Shown piece after piece: positions 11,476 to 22,702 of a stretch of 64,000 bases of DNA. Position 1 is the first letter of the stretch. Each line of letters opens with the position of its first letter. Source of the stretch: Ricinus communis (taxonomy: Eukaryota; Streptophyta; Magnoliopsida; Malpighiales; Euphorbiaceae). A program made the translations under genes and the position numbers. The DNA is taken from assembly GCF_019578655.1 (NCBI RefSeq), contig NC_063259.1, positions 2,840,001 through 2,904,000 of the forward strand, written 5' to 3'. Below the pieces are notes generated by a model. It saw only the letters and a list, made by a program, of their open reading frames with translations, did not search any database and was not told where the DNA came from.

Positions 11476-11510
11476 ATTGCTTGAGGACAAGCAATGAGCT
11501 AAGTGTGGGG
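11476..11510 (+). promoter_or_regulatory. 3' hairpin (8-bp stem, AGGA loop) and polypurine tract, element A
   Basis: ATTGCTTGAGGACAAGCAAT is a perfect 8-bp stem with an AGGA loop. The purine-rich AAGTGTGGGG follows at 11501-11510, five bases upstream of the 3' LTR. The tract is in the position of the plus-strand primer. The same module occurs in B and C. Confidence 0.75.
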
Positions 11511-11515
11511 TTATT

Positions 11516-12968
11516 TGATGTGCGTAAAATACACACATCTAAGTGGGGTTTTTAAGATTGATTTTATGGACATTTGGATGTGAATTGGTCCCAACACTCA
11601 CCCTATGCGTCTGTTTGTGTGCATTAGGTCCTAAAGAAGTCAAAGGATGATAAAGGGAAGAATTTGAGTATAATTGGATGCCGAAGCTGCCGAAACAAGC
11701 TAAGTACGATCATGAGGAAGCTGAACATGGCCGTGTTGGTTTCAACACTGGCCGTGTTCTCAACACGGGCACCAACACGGCCGTGTTGGGTGTCATCAAA
11801 CATAAAAGAAAAATAAGTTCTTAGGGAGTACGGCCATAGAGAGTAACACAGCTAGGAACATCAAACCGTGTTCCCAACACGGCCAGGAACACGGCCGTGT
11901 TGGAGGCGACAGGCGGAATTAATTAAAAGAAAGAAGAGAGGAAAGAAAAAAGAGAGTGGAGGAGAACGTCCTAAACCCTAATTTTTCTCTCCCTAAGGGT
12001 TTTTCTGAGGTGAAACTAAGGGAAAAGAAGACTTGGATCAAGGTTTCAATCGGATTCCCTTCAAGGATTGAAGATTGGACGAGGTTTGTTGATTAGTTTT
12101 CAAATCGAGCAAGAGGAACAAGAATCAATTCAATTGGAGCAAAAGGATTTGGGGCTGTTTACTCTCATCCAAGAGTGTAATCGGGTTTTCTCTACCTTTA
12201 CTCATTGTTGTAATCGAATTCTTGTGTATTTTGATAATGAACATAATTAGCTAGATTGATTAAATCCATTGGGATTTCTTTACTATGTTGGCTTAGTATT
12301 ATATTGTTGGATTGTTTGGATTAGTTTTGTATTCTTCTTGCCTTCAGTATTAATAAGATAATGCATTGTTCATGAGACGTTGTGAATTGTGTGTTTAGAT
12401 TACTTTATGTGATTGAGAAGTCCATTTGGCAATTGGAATTTTGAATAGCAAGAACTAGTTAATAATCGCTTAGAGATAAGGATAATTAACTAGCCGGATT
12501 AAGAATTAACAAAGCTTAATAGAGGCGAATTAAAGCTTAATGCTAATTTAAGAATCAATCGTTAGGAAGAGATTCCAACTTTAGGTTATTAGACTTAGGA
12601 ATTCGGTTATCTCGAGAGAGAAACTGAATTCAGTTAAAAATTCATCCATGGGTAGCATAATTAGACTCATCAATCCTTTATCTGTTGTTTGATTGCCAAC
12701 TAGTTTAGGTTCCCTTTGGGTTTGCTTTCTTGTCTTGGTTGTTTTAGTTATCAATTACTCCTGCATCTCCCTTAGAATTTAGCTTGTAGCTATTAGTTAG
12801 TTTAGAAATTATTCATCACTAATTTTAGGTTAATATAACAAAGAACAAAGGAGTAACTCTGGGCTTTCACTTTCCCGAGGAATATGACCTTGATACTCGC
12901 CATTAGTGCTAGACTGCATCGATAGGTACACAGCCTTAGATTGTAGCTAACACAGATAGCACCTATCA
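11516..12968 (+). repeat. 3' LTR of element A
   Basis: It is a 1453-bp direct repeat of 4514-5966 with the same TGATGTGCG...CACCTATCA ends. It is followed by the target duplication GAAAC. Confidence 0.95.
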
Positions 12969-12973
12969 GAAAC

Positions 12974-14160
12974 CCTAAAGAAAGCGATAGATTTTTAGGA
13001 AATATCGACAAATATCCAATTTATTTATATAAAATTTAGATAATTGATAAAACAATAATTATCATCAAGAAACCTTTTAGAATCTGTATCTCGATGTAAG
13101 ATAGTCTGAAAAAATGACATCAAGGTGTTAAGATTCAATTGGTTTTATGAAGAGTCGATTGGCTTTATAGAGGAAGTTTCAAATTTTATAGTTTAGTCAA
13201 TGATTTTATAAAAATTACCATTTTGACCCTCAAACCTAATTTTTCTAATAATTATGTCCAAATTGATTTCCAAAAAAAAATTTCTAGGTGGATTAACCTC
13301 AACCCCAGCCTCGGATTCGCCTATCCTTCTCCTCTTGAGACCCAAGAAAGCAGTAATTCCCATAATAGGGTTTTCCATTTTTCCTTCCATATTAAGATCC
13401 AAAAATGGGATGCTGATAGTTGCCTTCGATTTTCCAAATTTATGAGAATGTAAATGCGTTAAATGAATTAAGATAAATAATAGACATGAAGGATATAGAA
13501 AAAGGATATGTGAGCTGTAGAAGCCATGATTCATAAGCTCAAACTTTAGTTGATGACTCAATATGGGGCCACACCTACTTAGGTTGAGGACTGCGCCTGC
13601 TTAAGACTTTGCCCCACAAGGGAGTTGCTAATTTCACTCCACTAGGGTTTGAGTACTTCGGTTGCTTGAATTTGAGGACTTTACCTGGTTGGATTCAAGA
13701 CTTCACCTGCTTGTATTAAGGACTTCGCACGCTTGGATTGAGGATTCCGCTTGCTTTTCGGGAGCTAAGTTCGTTAGAATTGGGAACCATGGCCGTGCAA
13801 TTCCGGGCTATGCCCATTGGATTGATGAGTGCAGAGACCTCCCTTTGTCTACTTTCCATTCTAGGAAATAATTTTGCCGCGTCCGATCGATTTGGTGATT
13901 TTCCACTTTCAGGTACTTAGGTTGAAATTTCCACCTCGGGGCATAATTTGACTTGTTTTTATGCCTTTTGGAAGCTATACTAGCATTTAGCCCGTTTAGG
14001 GACTAAAATGTAATTTTGCCGGGTTAGGGGCCAGACTTGTAATTTTCTCAAAAATTTCCTCTCAGAGTGTCAACCAGACTTCTATATGTCTTCTGTGGAC
14101 TTGTATCAACTTTTGGACTAAAATTCAATTTTGACAGGTCAAGGACCTAAATGACAATAT
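12974..14160 (-). other. Continuation of Tat-2 LTR/3' region, with a ~22-bp minisatellite
   Basis: The part next to element A continues the interrupted Tat-2 LTR (U3 side), keeping CGATTGGCT-like motifs near 13154. The LTR 5' boundary is not identifiable by eye. Near 13660-13765 about four or five degenerate ~22-bp units of the type GGACTTCGCACGCTTGGATT occur. The frames seen here are short and overlapping on both strands and look like chance. Confidence 0.45.
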
Positions 14161-14177
14161 TGCCCCCTTCCTTAGGA

Positions 14178-14187
14178 CATATATATG
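14178..14187 (+). promoter_or_regulatory. Putative TATA box of the PMD-like gene
   Basis: ACATATATATGT lies about 30-40 bp upstream of a pyrimidine-rich leader. The leader ends in a donor-like GAGAG|GTAATT at 14477, and an acceptor-like TTCCAAG follows at 14775, just before the PMD-like frame. Confidence 0.4.
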
Positions 14188-14775
14188 TAGGCTTATTCAT
14201 TCTTCCTTCTTCACCTTACCCATTTTTTTAGTTTTCTCTCTAAATCTCCTTTTGCTCTTCTTTTGATTTGTCAATCAATTCTAAGCTTATTTCCATAAAT
14301 TGAGTCTTTAAATAGCAAGTTCATCTTCTAGATTTATTGGGCGCATCCCCATTCCACCAAATTGGGAGTTTACCACCTCGATTTTTCGTCAAACTGACCT
14401 CAGACTTGTGAAAGGAGAATAGATTCCTCTTCTAGCAAACTTGACCACACATTGCGCCTTTCGAGCCGTTGGAGAGGTAATTTCTTGACTTAGAATACAT
14501 TTTCTACATCTTAAGAACTTAGAATGCATGCTAATTACTCAAAATATATGTGAATTTGTGAAAAATTAAAGAAAATTTAGAAACCTAACTTGTACAGCCA
14601 ATAGGCATTATGTAATTGCCGATTCGACTCTACACAGTGTAAACAATTGTACATAGGCCAGGCAAAGGTATCTTAGGGTTTTTCATGAAAATAACATCGG
14701 ATATCTGTATATTTACCTCCTCAAAGTCTTTTATATGCATTTGATACTTAAGTACCTATTCTTTTACCTTCCAAG

Positions 14776-16770
14776 GAGATGTAGTGCTGATTCGGTTTGC
14801 CATAAACTTTTATGATGTACTTGAGTGGTTCGATGAGCTACCTAGCTTGGTTTAGGCTAGGATTAGTGACACTGGCTTCCCTCAGTTCGTGGCCACACTT
14901 CCCTCAGTCATTGGGAGATTCAATCACACCTCGGTCTATCCTCTGCTTTAGAGGTTGATGAATACGACACACACCTTTCATACTCCTGTTGGTGAGTTGA
15001 CTCTTTCTCCCCTTGCATTTTCTGCTATTACTAGCATCGACTTCTTTAGCATGCCTGTGCCTTTCACTGATGTGATTTAGTATCAGCGTTCTAAGGCTCA
15101 AGAGTGCTTCATAATCGACTTACTCGGGTTCTCACTAACACTCAAGAATGCGAGATGCATTATTTACCAGTGCATCCATCTCCACTATTGGGGCTTCATT
15201 CCTCAGAATGCTCCAGAAGTTGACCAGATGGCTTGGGCTTTTCTGCTGTACCTTTCTGGTATGACTCTGGGAACTTGCTGAACTTTCATTCTCTAGCACC
15301 TTTGCGGGACTTGGACTGGGTCTTTTCTATTGACTAGGGGGTTTGTGGCTATCGCGTACCTCTATCATTAGATGGATGTCACCGTCCGTGGTGGTAAGAG
15401 GATTGTGGTTTTTGGCATGCGATCCACATAAGTTGCACTAACTTATTTTCCTTTAATTCCCTTTATATAGATATGTGTGTGTTGACTCCTCAATTTTATA
15501 GGTTTAGGCCTTAGAGATTGGCCTTCTAGTGGGCTCACAACCCGTTTGCACTTCACGAGCCTTTTCTCGCATGTGCCGCTGGGGCTAGAGTAGGACGGTC
15601 ACACTAGAGTGGTTACAAGTTCATGTGCACCACATGTGGATCAATACTCTAACTTGGAACATGGTAAACATAACTCATTAGTTATATTTATGTTTTATTT
15701 ACATTGTTGGTTACCTTTTCTGGTTCACAAATTTAGAGTGATTAGCTGGGGAGCGTGACCAATAGGATCCTTTTATGTCATCCACAACTGACATCGAGTA
15801 GAGGAGAGTGCTACTGGCAGGGCCTGCCTGTCGGGCTTGGTACCTTGGTGACCAATAGAATTTTGTGGTCCGACCAAACGTCGATTTCCTTTATCTCCTC
15901 CATTTTCCATGTTCTGGATGGTGGATCTTGCCGAAGAGGAGCTGGCAGAATGCTTGAATGGGTATGACGAGCTTGAGGACCTTACCATCCGATCACGGCT
16001 GACCAATTACACTTCGTTCATCCCACAGCTGCTCTAGACATCAGCTCTTAGCGATGACACCATTGTCCTAATATTTTCTCAGATTATCTTGGAAATTCTC
16101 TCTTTTTATTATGTGTTACTCTTTTATTCACCTATTTACAGCTTGTCTGCTAGGCCCCTACTACTCGCAAGCCGATTAAAGAACGGTCTTCTCGATGCAC
16201 CCGGCCTTCCCATGTCGTAAGATCATCCACCGGTGTGACTTTCGAGGCACCATCTGCAGCTACGTAAGATGTGGTCCCGGGGGCTGTCTCATTCTCTCTT
16301 GACCTGATGGTTTCATACTAGAGTCCACTTAGTGTGATAGAGCACCGACTTGCTATGGATTAGTATTTCCCTTTGGAGTCCCTACCGAGCACTTGCACCT
16401 ACGTACGCTTATTCTTTCCTTCTGTGTTTTCATATTTTGGCTTTCTTTAAAAGATTAGTGACATATATACAAATACAGGTTCAGCAAGACTAGTTTGAGC
16501 ACGTACATGGACTACTTTAGGCGAGGATTGGCTGGTGGAACTAAAACAAATTATGAAATGCATGAAATGTGCTAACTAATTCTCCTTTTGGGTTTTATCA
16601 GAGGGACCATGAAGGACTGCAGGGGCAGTTAGACGACCAGCATCATCAACTTAATGCTCAGCCATGGTGGATTGATACCTTGACCCTTCAGTTATTAGCC
16701 TTATAGACCCAAGGGATGGATGCTAAATCAAGCAACGAGATGGATAGTTCGGGAGGGAAATCTAGTTTTT
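14776..16770 (+). pseudogene. Plant mobile domain (PMD/MAIL-like) gene remnant, antisense to Tat-2
   Basis: One frame from 14781 shows PMD hallmarks in order: a lead helix (FDELPSLV, then FPQFVATLPS), THTFHTPVGELTLSPLAFSAIT (about 14960-15030, matching the THTFH...GE.T.T..DF..IT core of PMD proteins), then DQMAWAFLLYLSG and FVAIAYLYH (15215-15370). A likely intron ends in ATTTTATAG at 15501; another runs from ATG|GTAAAC (15664) to ATTTAG (15736). Sequence to about 16765 looks like later exons. Inside the core frame most stops are TAG (for example in YLYH*MD), with one TGA. PMDs occur in host MAIN/MAIL genes and in transposons. Its position between the Tat-2 protease remnant and the Tat-2 LTR, on the opposite strand, fits the antisense extra ORFs known from Tat-lineage elements. 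Assignment to PMD is good; assignment to Tat-2 is inference. Confidence 0.65.
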
Positions 16771-16799
16771 TACTTCCCTTCGCTTGTACTTTTTCTTTT

Positions 16800-17212
16800 T
16801 ATGATTGATTGTAAAACTTGAAACCTTTGTGTAGACTTTTTGTTTTGAAGGTATAAAATGTATTACCCTTTGGATTGCCCCCATTCCTCATCTCTTGTAT
16901 CTATCTTTGTATGAGCTTGCGCGCTAAAAAAAATGAATCAAGAGGTCATGCAGCCAAATCTCTTTTTTATTTATCTTTTGCCTTAACTTTTACCTAAGCC
17001 GCCTTTTCAGGTTTTCAACTTAGCAGGCTTTTATCTTAAGGTTTTTACCTAAGTCGCCCTTTTTATGGATTTGCATTTATGCCTAAATTAAATAAATCAA
17101 TTCGTATAGAATTGATGTCTAACATGCACATGTCATGGTTATTAAAATGCACACTGCCATCAGTAAAAACTAGCTCATATAATTGATCTTAAAAAGAAAA
17201 GAGACATCGTCC
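16800..17212 (-). other. Tat-2 region between the protease remnant and the PMD gene; site of pol deletion
   Basis: On the reverse strand there are two copies of a GGCGACTTAGGTAAAA-like motif (about 16990-17065), similar to sequence often seen downstream of integrase in Tat elements. The homology to the pre-RT region of Tat-1 (36200-36240) stops at about 17165. RT, RNase H and integrase would lie between these points but are missing, so a large internal deletion is inferred. Confidence 0.5.
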
Positions 17213-18006
17213 TCATAAAATGTCAGATGTTATTATATCAACATCACAGAATACATCAATGAAATTATTTTCAATTAGAATAGCTAGCTCCTCTTGTTTG
17301 ATTGTTTCTGGCTGAGTGGTAGGCTCTTCCATCTTGGTGGTGATTGTCTCATGGACTTCCTTGATACTTAGTTCGATCATCCTATCAACGATCAAGTTCT
17401 TAAAAATCTTGAACCACGGTACCTCAGTCCTAGCTACACGAACAAGTTTAGGCTCCTGCCCTTTGGTTTGACCTTGTCTTCCTGCTTAGAATACCCCAAA
17501 CCTCACCGAGTCTTCTAACCTTTGAAGCCTGTAGCTCTGTAACACCCTACTGATTCTTTCCAACACTATTCTAGGCATGAAGTTCATCTTCTTGAACATG
17601 TTAGCTACTTTAGGATCCATGTAGTCCTTGTAGAGAACAACCACTTGGAATCTAGTAGGGGCATCCACCTCTTTCACAGCTTCTTTGATTGTTGAGATGA
17701 CCTTACCACCTTCAGTGTGAATATTTATGATCTCGCTTTCATGAGGGAATTTCATATTCTGATGCACTGTAGAAGGGACTCCTCCTAGGGCATGGAACCA
17801 TGGCCTTTCTAATAATAGTGCAAAATTTATTGGGATGTCCAGGAGAGTGAACTCTAGCCAAGATTCAATTGGACTTATCTTCACCAATGCTGAAAACATC
17901 CCTTCTATATCCTTTTTTGTCTCATCATACGCTCTTATGACCATATATGATGGTTTTAGGTCCTTTGCAGTCATTCCCAATTTAGGGAGTATGTGAGATG
18001 GACACA
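17213..18006 (-). pseudogene. Tat-2 protease C-terminal part and pre-RT linker
   Basis: A 176-codon reverse frame (17486-18016) reads CPSHILPKLGMTAKDLKPS, FTLLDIPINFALLLERPW and HALGGVPSTVHQNMKFP, the order of the Tat/Ogre protease C-terminal half. It then gives MDPKVANMFKKMNFMPR, homologous to 35521-35841 of Tat-1. A second frame at 17213-17395 (MIVDRMIELSIKEV) continues into the pre-RT linker. The catalytic Asp side lies across element B at 24390-24540. The 17883-18006 part is repeated on the far side of B. Confidence 0.8.
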
Positions 18007-19457
18007 TGATGAGCATAGTTTTACATATATTTGCTTGTATATTATTGCGTATGTTCTTAGCAATTATTGTGCTTTTATTTCCAGATCACCCGTGTTTTGT
18101 GTTCTTTTGCATTTCAGGAACATTTATAGGACCGTCATCGATGTTTAAGCAATTATAGATCAATACGTGCAGAAACGGACGAGAATTCATCAAGATCGGA
18201 TAAGAGCCCGCAATGCATACATTGAGCACGGCCTGGACTCTAGCCGTGCTCAACCATTGGCTTTGATTCTTGAAATTGGCACTTTGGGCACGGTTTCCGT
18301 AGCCACCACAGCCTTCAGCACGGTCCGTGGTGGCCAACACGGGGAGCAACACGGCCATGGTGAAACCCAACTTGGTGAGATCCACAGTTTCAGTACTGCC
18401 TGGACTTCGGCCGTGCTGAGTTAAATATATAAGAAAAATGAATTTTTCTTAGAGAAAGAGGGGAAGGAGTGACATAGAGCCCTGGCGGCTGGTTCGGTTT
18501 CTGCACAGTATTGAGTGCGAGAGAGAGTTGTGGTGAGTAAGAATCCCGGAATCGCAAGGTTCCGAGTGCAAAACAGTAGTGGAGCAATTCAAAAGGCTGT
18601 TTGGGATATTAATCAAAGTGTAGATCCAGATTTGAAGTTGTTCATCCAATTCGAGAGAAAAGGGTGTACATGTTTTATTTTCATTATTCTTTCATTGTAA
18701 TTGATTTCCTAGATTGTTTTAAACATGAACATGTTTAGCTAGACTGATTTAATCCATTGGGATTTCTTTACTATGTTGGCTTGATATTATATTGTTGGAT
18801 TGTTTGAGTTGGTTTTGTATTCTTCTTGTTTTCAGTATTAATAAGATAATGCATTATTTATGAGACGTTGTGAATTGTGATGTTTAGATTGCTTTATGAG
18901 ATTGAGAAATCCGTTTGGCAATTGGAATTTTGAATAGCAAGAACTAGTTAATAATTGCTTAGAGATAAGGATAATTAACTAGCCAGATTAAGAATTAACA
19001 AAACTTAATAGAGGCGGATTAAAGCTTAATGCTAATTTAAGAATCAATCGTTAGGAAGAGATTCCAACTTTAGGTTATTAGGTTTAGGAATTTGGTTATC
19101 TCGAGAGAGAAACCGAATTCGGTTAAGAATTCGTTCACGGGTAGCATAATTAGACTCACCGATCCTTTATCTTTTGTTTGGTTGCCAACTAGTTTAGATT
19201 CCCTTTTGGGTTTGTCTTCTTGTCTTGATTATTTCATTTATCAATTACTCCTGCATCTCCCTCAAAACTTAGCTTGTAGTTAATAGTTAGTTTAGAAATT
19301 ATTCATCATCCATTTTAGGTTAATATAACAAAGAACAAAGAAGTAACTCTGGGCTTTCGCTTTCCCGAGGTATACGACCTTGAAACTCGCCATTAGTGCT
19401 AGACTGCATCGATAGGTACACTGCCTTAGATTGTAGTTGACACGATTTAGCCTATCA
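18007..19457 (+). repeat. 5' LTR of element B
   Basis: It runs TGATGAGCATAG to CCTATCA. Its U3 has GCACGGCC/GGCCGTGC motifs, and a TATA box TATATAAG lies at 18426-18433. It shares R-U5 with A and C, but its U3 is only distantly related to that of A. Confidence 0.9.
18426..18433 (+). promoter_or_regulatory. TATA box in the 5' LTR of element B
   Basis: AAATATATAAG stands between the CACGG-motif U3 and the leader starting AGAGAAAGAGGGG. The copy in the 3' LTR is at 23234-23241. C has TATATAAGG at the equivalent place (27911). Confidence 0.7.
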
Positions 19458-19463
19458 AGTTTT

Positions 19464-19481
19464 TGGCGCCGTTGTTGGGGA
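19464..19481 (+). other. Primer-binding site of element B, mutated
   Basis: TGGCGCCGTTGTTGGGGA is the tRNA-Asp-type site with CC changed to TT inside the GCCGGGG part. It is placed 6 nt after the LTR as in A. Confidence 0.85.
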
Positions 19482-19646
19482 ATTGTTTGTAAACTAGAGT
19501 GAAATTTGCTATTTGTTAATTTAGCCAATTTATTTTTCTTATTATTTTATGATTTTTATTTATTTTTGCTTATTTATTTTATTTTATTTGTACATATTTA
19601 TTTACTTTAAGTTTATGATTCAGATAGTGAATGATAAGGAGGTTCA

Positions 19647-20905
19647 ATGCTAAACTCAAACTCTTTGTATGACACATTGGAAAATGGGATTAGGAACCAA
19701 GAGAGTGCTAAAAATTGGGATACCCATGCATCTTTAGAAGCTCGAGTGGAATCGTTTTGCAGGCTCTAGATCAACTCTCCACTCCTATCCTTTCATCTTA
19801 AGTTTTTGTGAATTTTGTTGTGGTTTACATTTGAGTAATGATTGTCCATTGTATAGTGATGTTGCTCATTGTTCTTATAACTATGAGCGAATTGAATTAT
19901 CTGGGAAAGTTGGCCAAATGACTCGTATGGAAGCATCTACAATCAAGAGTGGAGCACTCATTCACCCTTTGGATGGAGCTTATATGGCACATAACCACCA
20001 GAATCTCAACAACCACATCAGCAGCCTAATCTTGCACCTTCAACTCAAGATGAAGAGTTAGTGTCGGAGGAGCTGATGATGAGGTTCATTACAAGTCTTG
20101 CTGATTGATTCCAACAAACAAAGAGGGTATTTGAAAGTCAACAAGCCTCAATTAAGAATATAGAGCATCAAGTAGGCTTAATCTTCAAGTTACTAGCTGA
20201 AGAGCAATTGGGAACTCCATCAAACGCTACTGAATCCGAGGAACACTTGAGCGCCGTCACTTTGCGTTCAGGTGAGAATTTTTCTGGTTTATCTATTATG
20301 TTTGACGATGATGCTTCTGTGCAGGACGACTCTTCAAACATGGAGATAGAACCAGAAAAGGAAGAGGCAAACATGATCCCTCTAAAAGACTACCAACAGG
20401 AACATACAGTTGGTGATGCTGAGTTGCAGTTAGAGGAATTTTTGGTGGATTTTCCACAAGTCCCTTCAATGATGGAAGATGAGCACGAGTTATCCAATAA
20501 AGAAGTCTTGGAGGAGCTCGAGTTTCTTCTAACAAGTGAACCAAGCCAAGGACTAGAGAAAACCATTGACGTTCCTGAAGAAATTGCCCAACCGTCGATC
20601 CTTCCAATTGGTGAAACTTCAGCTTTCAAATTGGAAGTGCCCCTAGAGCATCATGACTACGTGCAATCATACGAGGAGCGAGTTTTGCCCATCATACTGG
20701 CAGCTTGCTTGATAGTCGAGAAGAGGAAATTGACGATTATCCCTCTAAGCGGATACTTGAAGACATTTGCTTGGAAGAAGGATGGATGTTCGTCGATCAC
20801 GCCCATTTGCCTTTCACCATGAGTCCAGCTAAGAAGACTCATCACATAAAAAAGAAGTGCTTTTGGGAGGCACCCCAATTTTTATCTTTAATTTCTAATT
20901 TTTAA
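19647..20905 (+). pseudogene. Abridged Athila gag and pre-RT linker, element B
   Basis: It has the same module as in A, starting at ATG 19647. Frame breaks near 19765 and 19900-20050 destroy the knuckle region. The 204-codon frame at 20208-20822 is the best-preserved copy of the second half: LSAVTLRSGENFSGLS (the Athila LRSG signature), an uninterrupted acidic linker (DDDASVQDDSSNMEIE) where A has lost 8 bp, then LEHHDYVQSYEERVLPIILAACL and an ending in GC/SP residues. The frame crosses smoothly from gag signature to pre-RT linker, showing that the fusion is in frame and was probably translated as one protein in the source element. Confidence 0.75.
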
Positions 20906-22662
20906 CCTTTTGTTTTGAAACATTTTATTAGTTTTAGTTTTCATATTTTCAGTTTTGATTTTATTTCTTTATTTTATTATTTTGATTCTCTGAGGAGGCC
21001 TTTGAATTTCCACAACATCGGCCTCGATGGATGATCAGGCGATCCCCTAGATCTTTTATTTTTCCGCATTTATTTACTTTATTTTTCATACTTGTCATGC
21101 ACTTGGATTGTATTGCCTTTGTTCTCTTAGTTGAGCATTCCATGCGGGGTATCCATAACATTTTACACTTTGAGGGCGGTGTGTTCTTCAAGTGTGGGGT
21201 GCTTATGGGTAAACCTTAATCTCTCATATGGTTTTTAATATATCCGAAATTGCTATGGCTAGGTGTTGTGTATTTTTAGGGGATGATAGGACACTGTGTT
21301 TTATGCACTTGAGTATGCTATTTTTGAGCTGATTGATGACTTGATTTATAGAATTGTAGTTACTTTTCTTTGTTGTTCATTGTCTTTGGAAAATAATTTA
21401 TGGTGTTTTACACATCAACCTACTTAGGGTTAAACCGGTGTTATTTAATTATTTGTCGAATTGTCGAATTTTAACTTAGAACGTTGATAATATCATATGC
21501 ATGTGTTTCTTAAGTAATGATTCAATTAATGATGTTGCGAACCAACTGCACTTAATACCACATCTGAAAGTGAGATTTTGAGCCAGTTGAGCATTCATTA
21601 TACTTATGCTCTTTATATTTCTTGTTTGAGTGTGCATTGTACTTAACTTTGCTTCTAGAACTTGCTTTGTAATGCGTGTTGAAGTTACATGAATATTATG
21701 AATACCATGAGATGATTTGGGCGATTTAGGATTCACCACATTTGACCAAAAGCCTATCACCTTGTGTTTCCATTAGTTAGCTAGTTTTTGAGCCTCAACC
21801 TTTTCTTCATAATCTACACCTATACACTTCAATTATACCATTCTTTAAATTTATCTTTCCTTTACCCTTATGCTGGAATTTCTTTCTGTGATTTGTTCAA
21901 CTTTATGTGGGATTAAAATGCTAGTTGCCATGTTGGTAAATTCACTAAATCTTTTTGATATTTTAAATGCTCCCTTTGATCCAATTTGTAGTTGTTATTC
22001 TTTATGTTTATTCGAGTTGTATGCAGCGGTCGCTAATAAGCTGCTAGTTCATTATTCAAAAAAAAAAAAGAAAGAAAAGAAGAAGAAGAAAAAAAAGTAT
22101 AATAAACAAATCTCTTTAATTATTTATCTTTTTATTGGATTTAGAGCATTTGCGAGCGTTATTCTATGAAGTAGGGATTTTAGTGAATGATTCTTTTTGT
22201 GATCTTAGGCATTTAATCCTTTAAGCATATACTATTGTTTATCGCATGAATTCCAGCATTTTCATACTTCTGTCCAAATCTCCGTACCTTTACCCTAGCC
22301 CCATTACAACCTTGGTAAAGACCCTTTGATTTTGGTATTTACTTATTCACAGTAGCGAAGATATGATTTATGAGCAAGCTTATGGTGAGCGGGTCTTATG
22401 CATTTGCTTTGAGGGATTTTTTATTCACCTAATATACACTTTGAGCGACTTAAGTAATCCCTGTGAGGCATTGGTTCATGATGTTTGTGTTGAGTTGTCA
22501 TTTAAGTTACTCATGCATTAATATTATTTCCATTCTTTGTTAATGATTTGCAATTTGATTTATGATTGAGTATCCTTTGAGATGTCTTGAATACATCTGT
22601 TGTGGACTAGGGGCATAAATTGTAAAGAATTGCTAACTGTAGTTTTATGGGGTGAGTTGCTA
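20906..22662 (+). other. 3' untranslated region of element B, no coding signal
   Basis: The region is collinear with 30310-32089 of element C. It holds a degenerate internal hairpin and the tract AAGTGTGGGG near 21190, an A/G run near 22059-22098, and short chance frames only. The ATHILA ORF and the CACGGGC-rich segment of A are absent. Confidence 0.65.
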
Positions 22663-22697
22663 ATTGCTTGAGGACAAGCAATAGCTTAAGTGTGGGG
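22663..22697 (+). promoter_or_regulatory. 3' AGGA-loop hairpin and polypurine tract, element B
   Basis: ATTGCTTGAGGACAAGCAAT (22663-22682) followed by AAGTGTGGGG (22688-22697), five bases upstream of the 3' LTR. The hairpin is identical to A and C. Confidence 0.75.
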
Positions 22698-22702
22698 TAA
22701 TT

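Larger units (their letters stand above)
4514..12968 (+). mobile_element. Element A: complete non-autonomous Athila-like LTR retrotransposon
   Basis: Two 1453-bp direct LTRs begin TGATGTGCG and end CACCTATCA. They are bounded by a perfect 5-bp target duplication GAAAC at 4509-4513 and 12969-12973. A primer-binding site follows the 5' LTR, and a purine tract precedes the 3' LTR. The interior (5967-11515) has an abridged gag plus pre-RT linker and an ATHILA-type ORF, but no recognisable protease core, RT, RNase H or integrase, so it must have relied on proteins from elsewhere. It is inserted in the LTR of Tat-2. Confidence 0.95.

Noticed and set aside
13193..13561. Pair of overlapping frames on both strands at 13193-13561
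   Set aside because: AT-rich Tat-2 LTR/3' sequence with no recognised domain; the frames contradict each other.
18086..18700. Overlapping small frames in the U3/R of B and C LTRs (e.g. 18390-18649, 23257-23457)
   Set aside because: They lie across the TATA box and leader, are disrupted between copies and lack conserved products.
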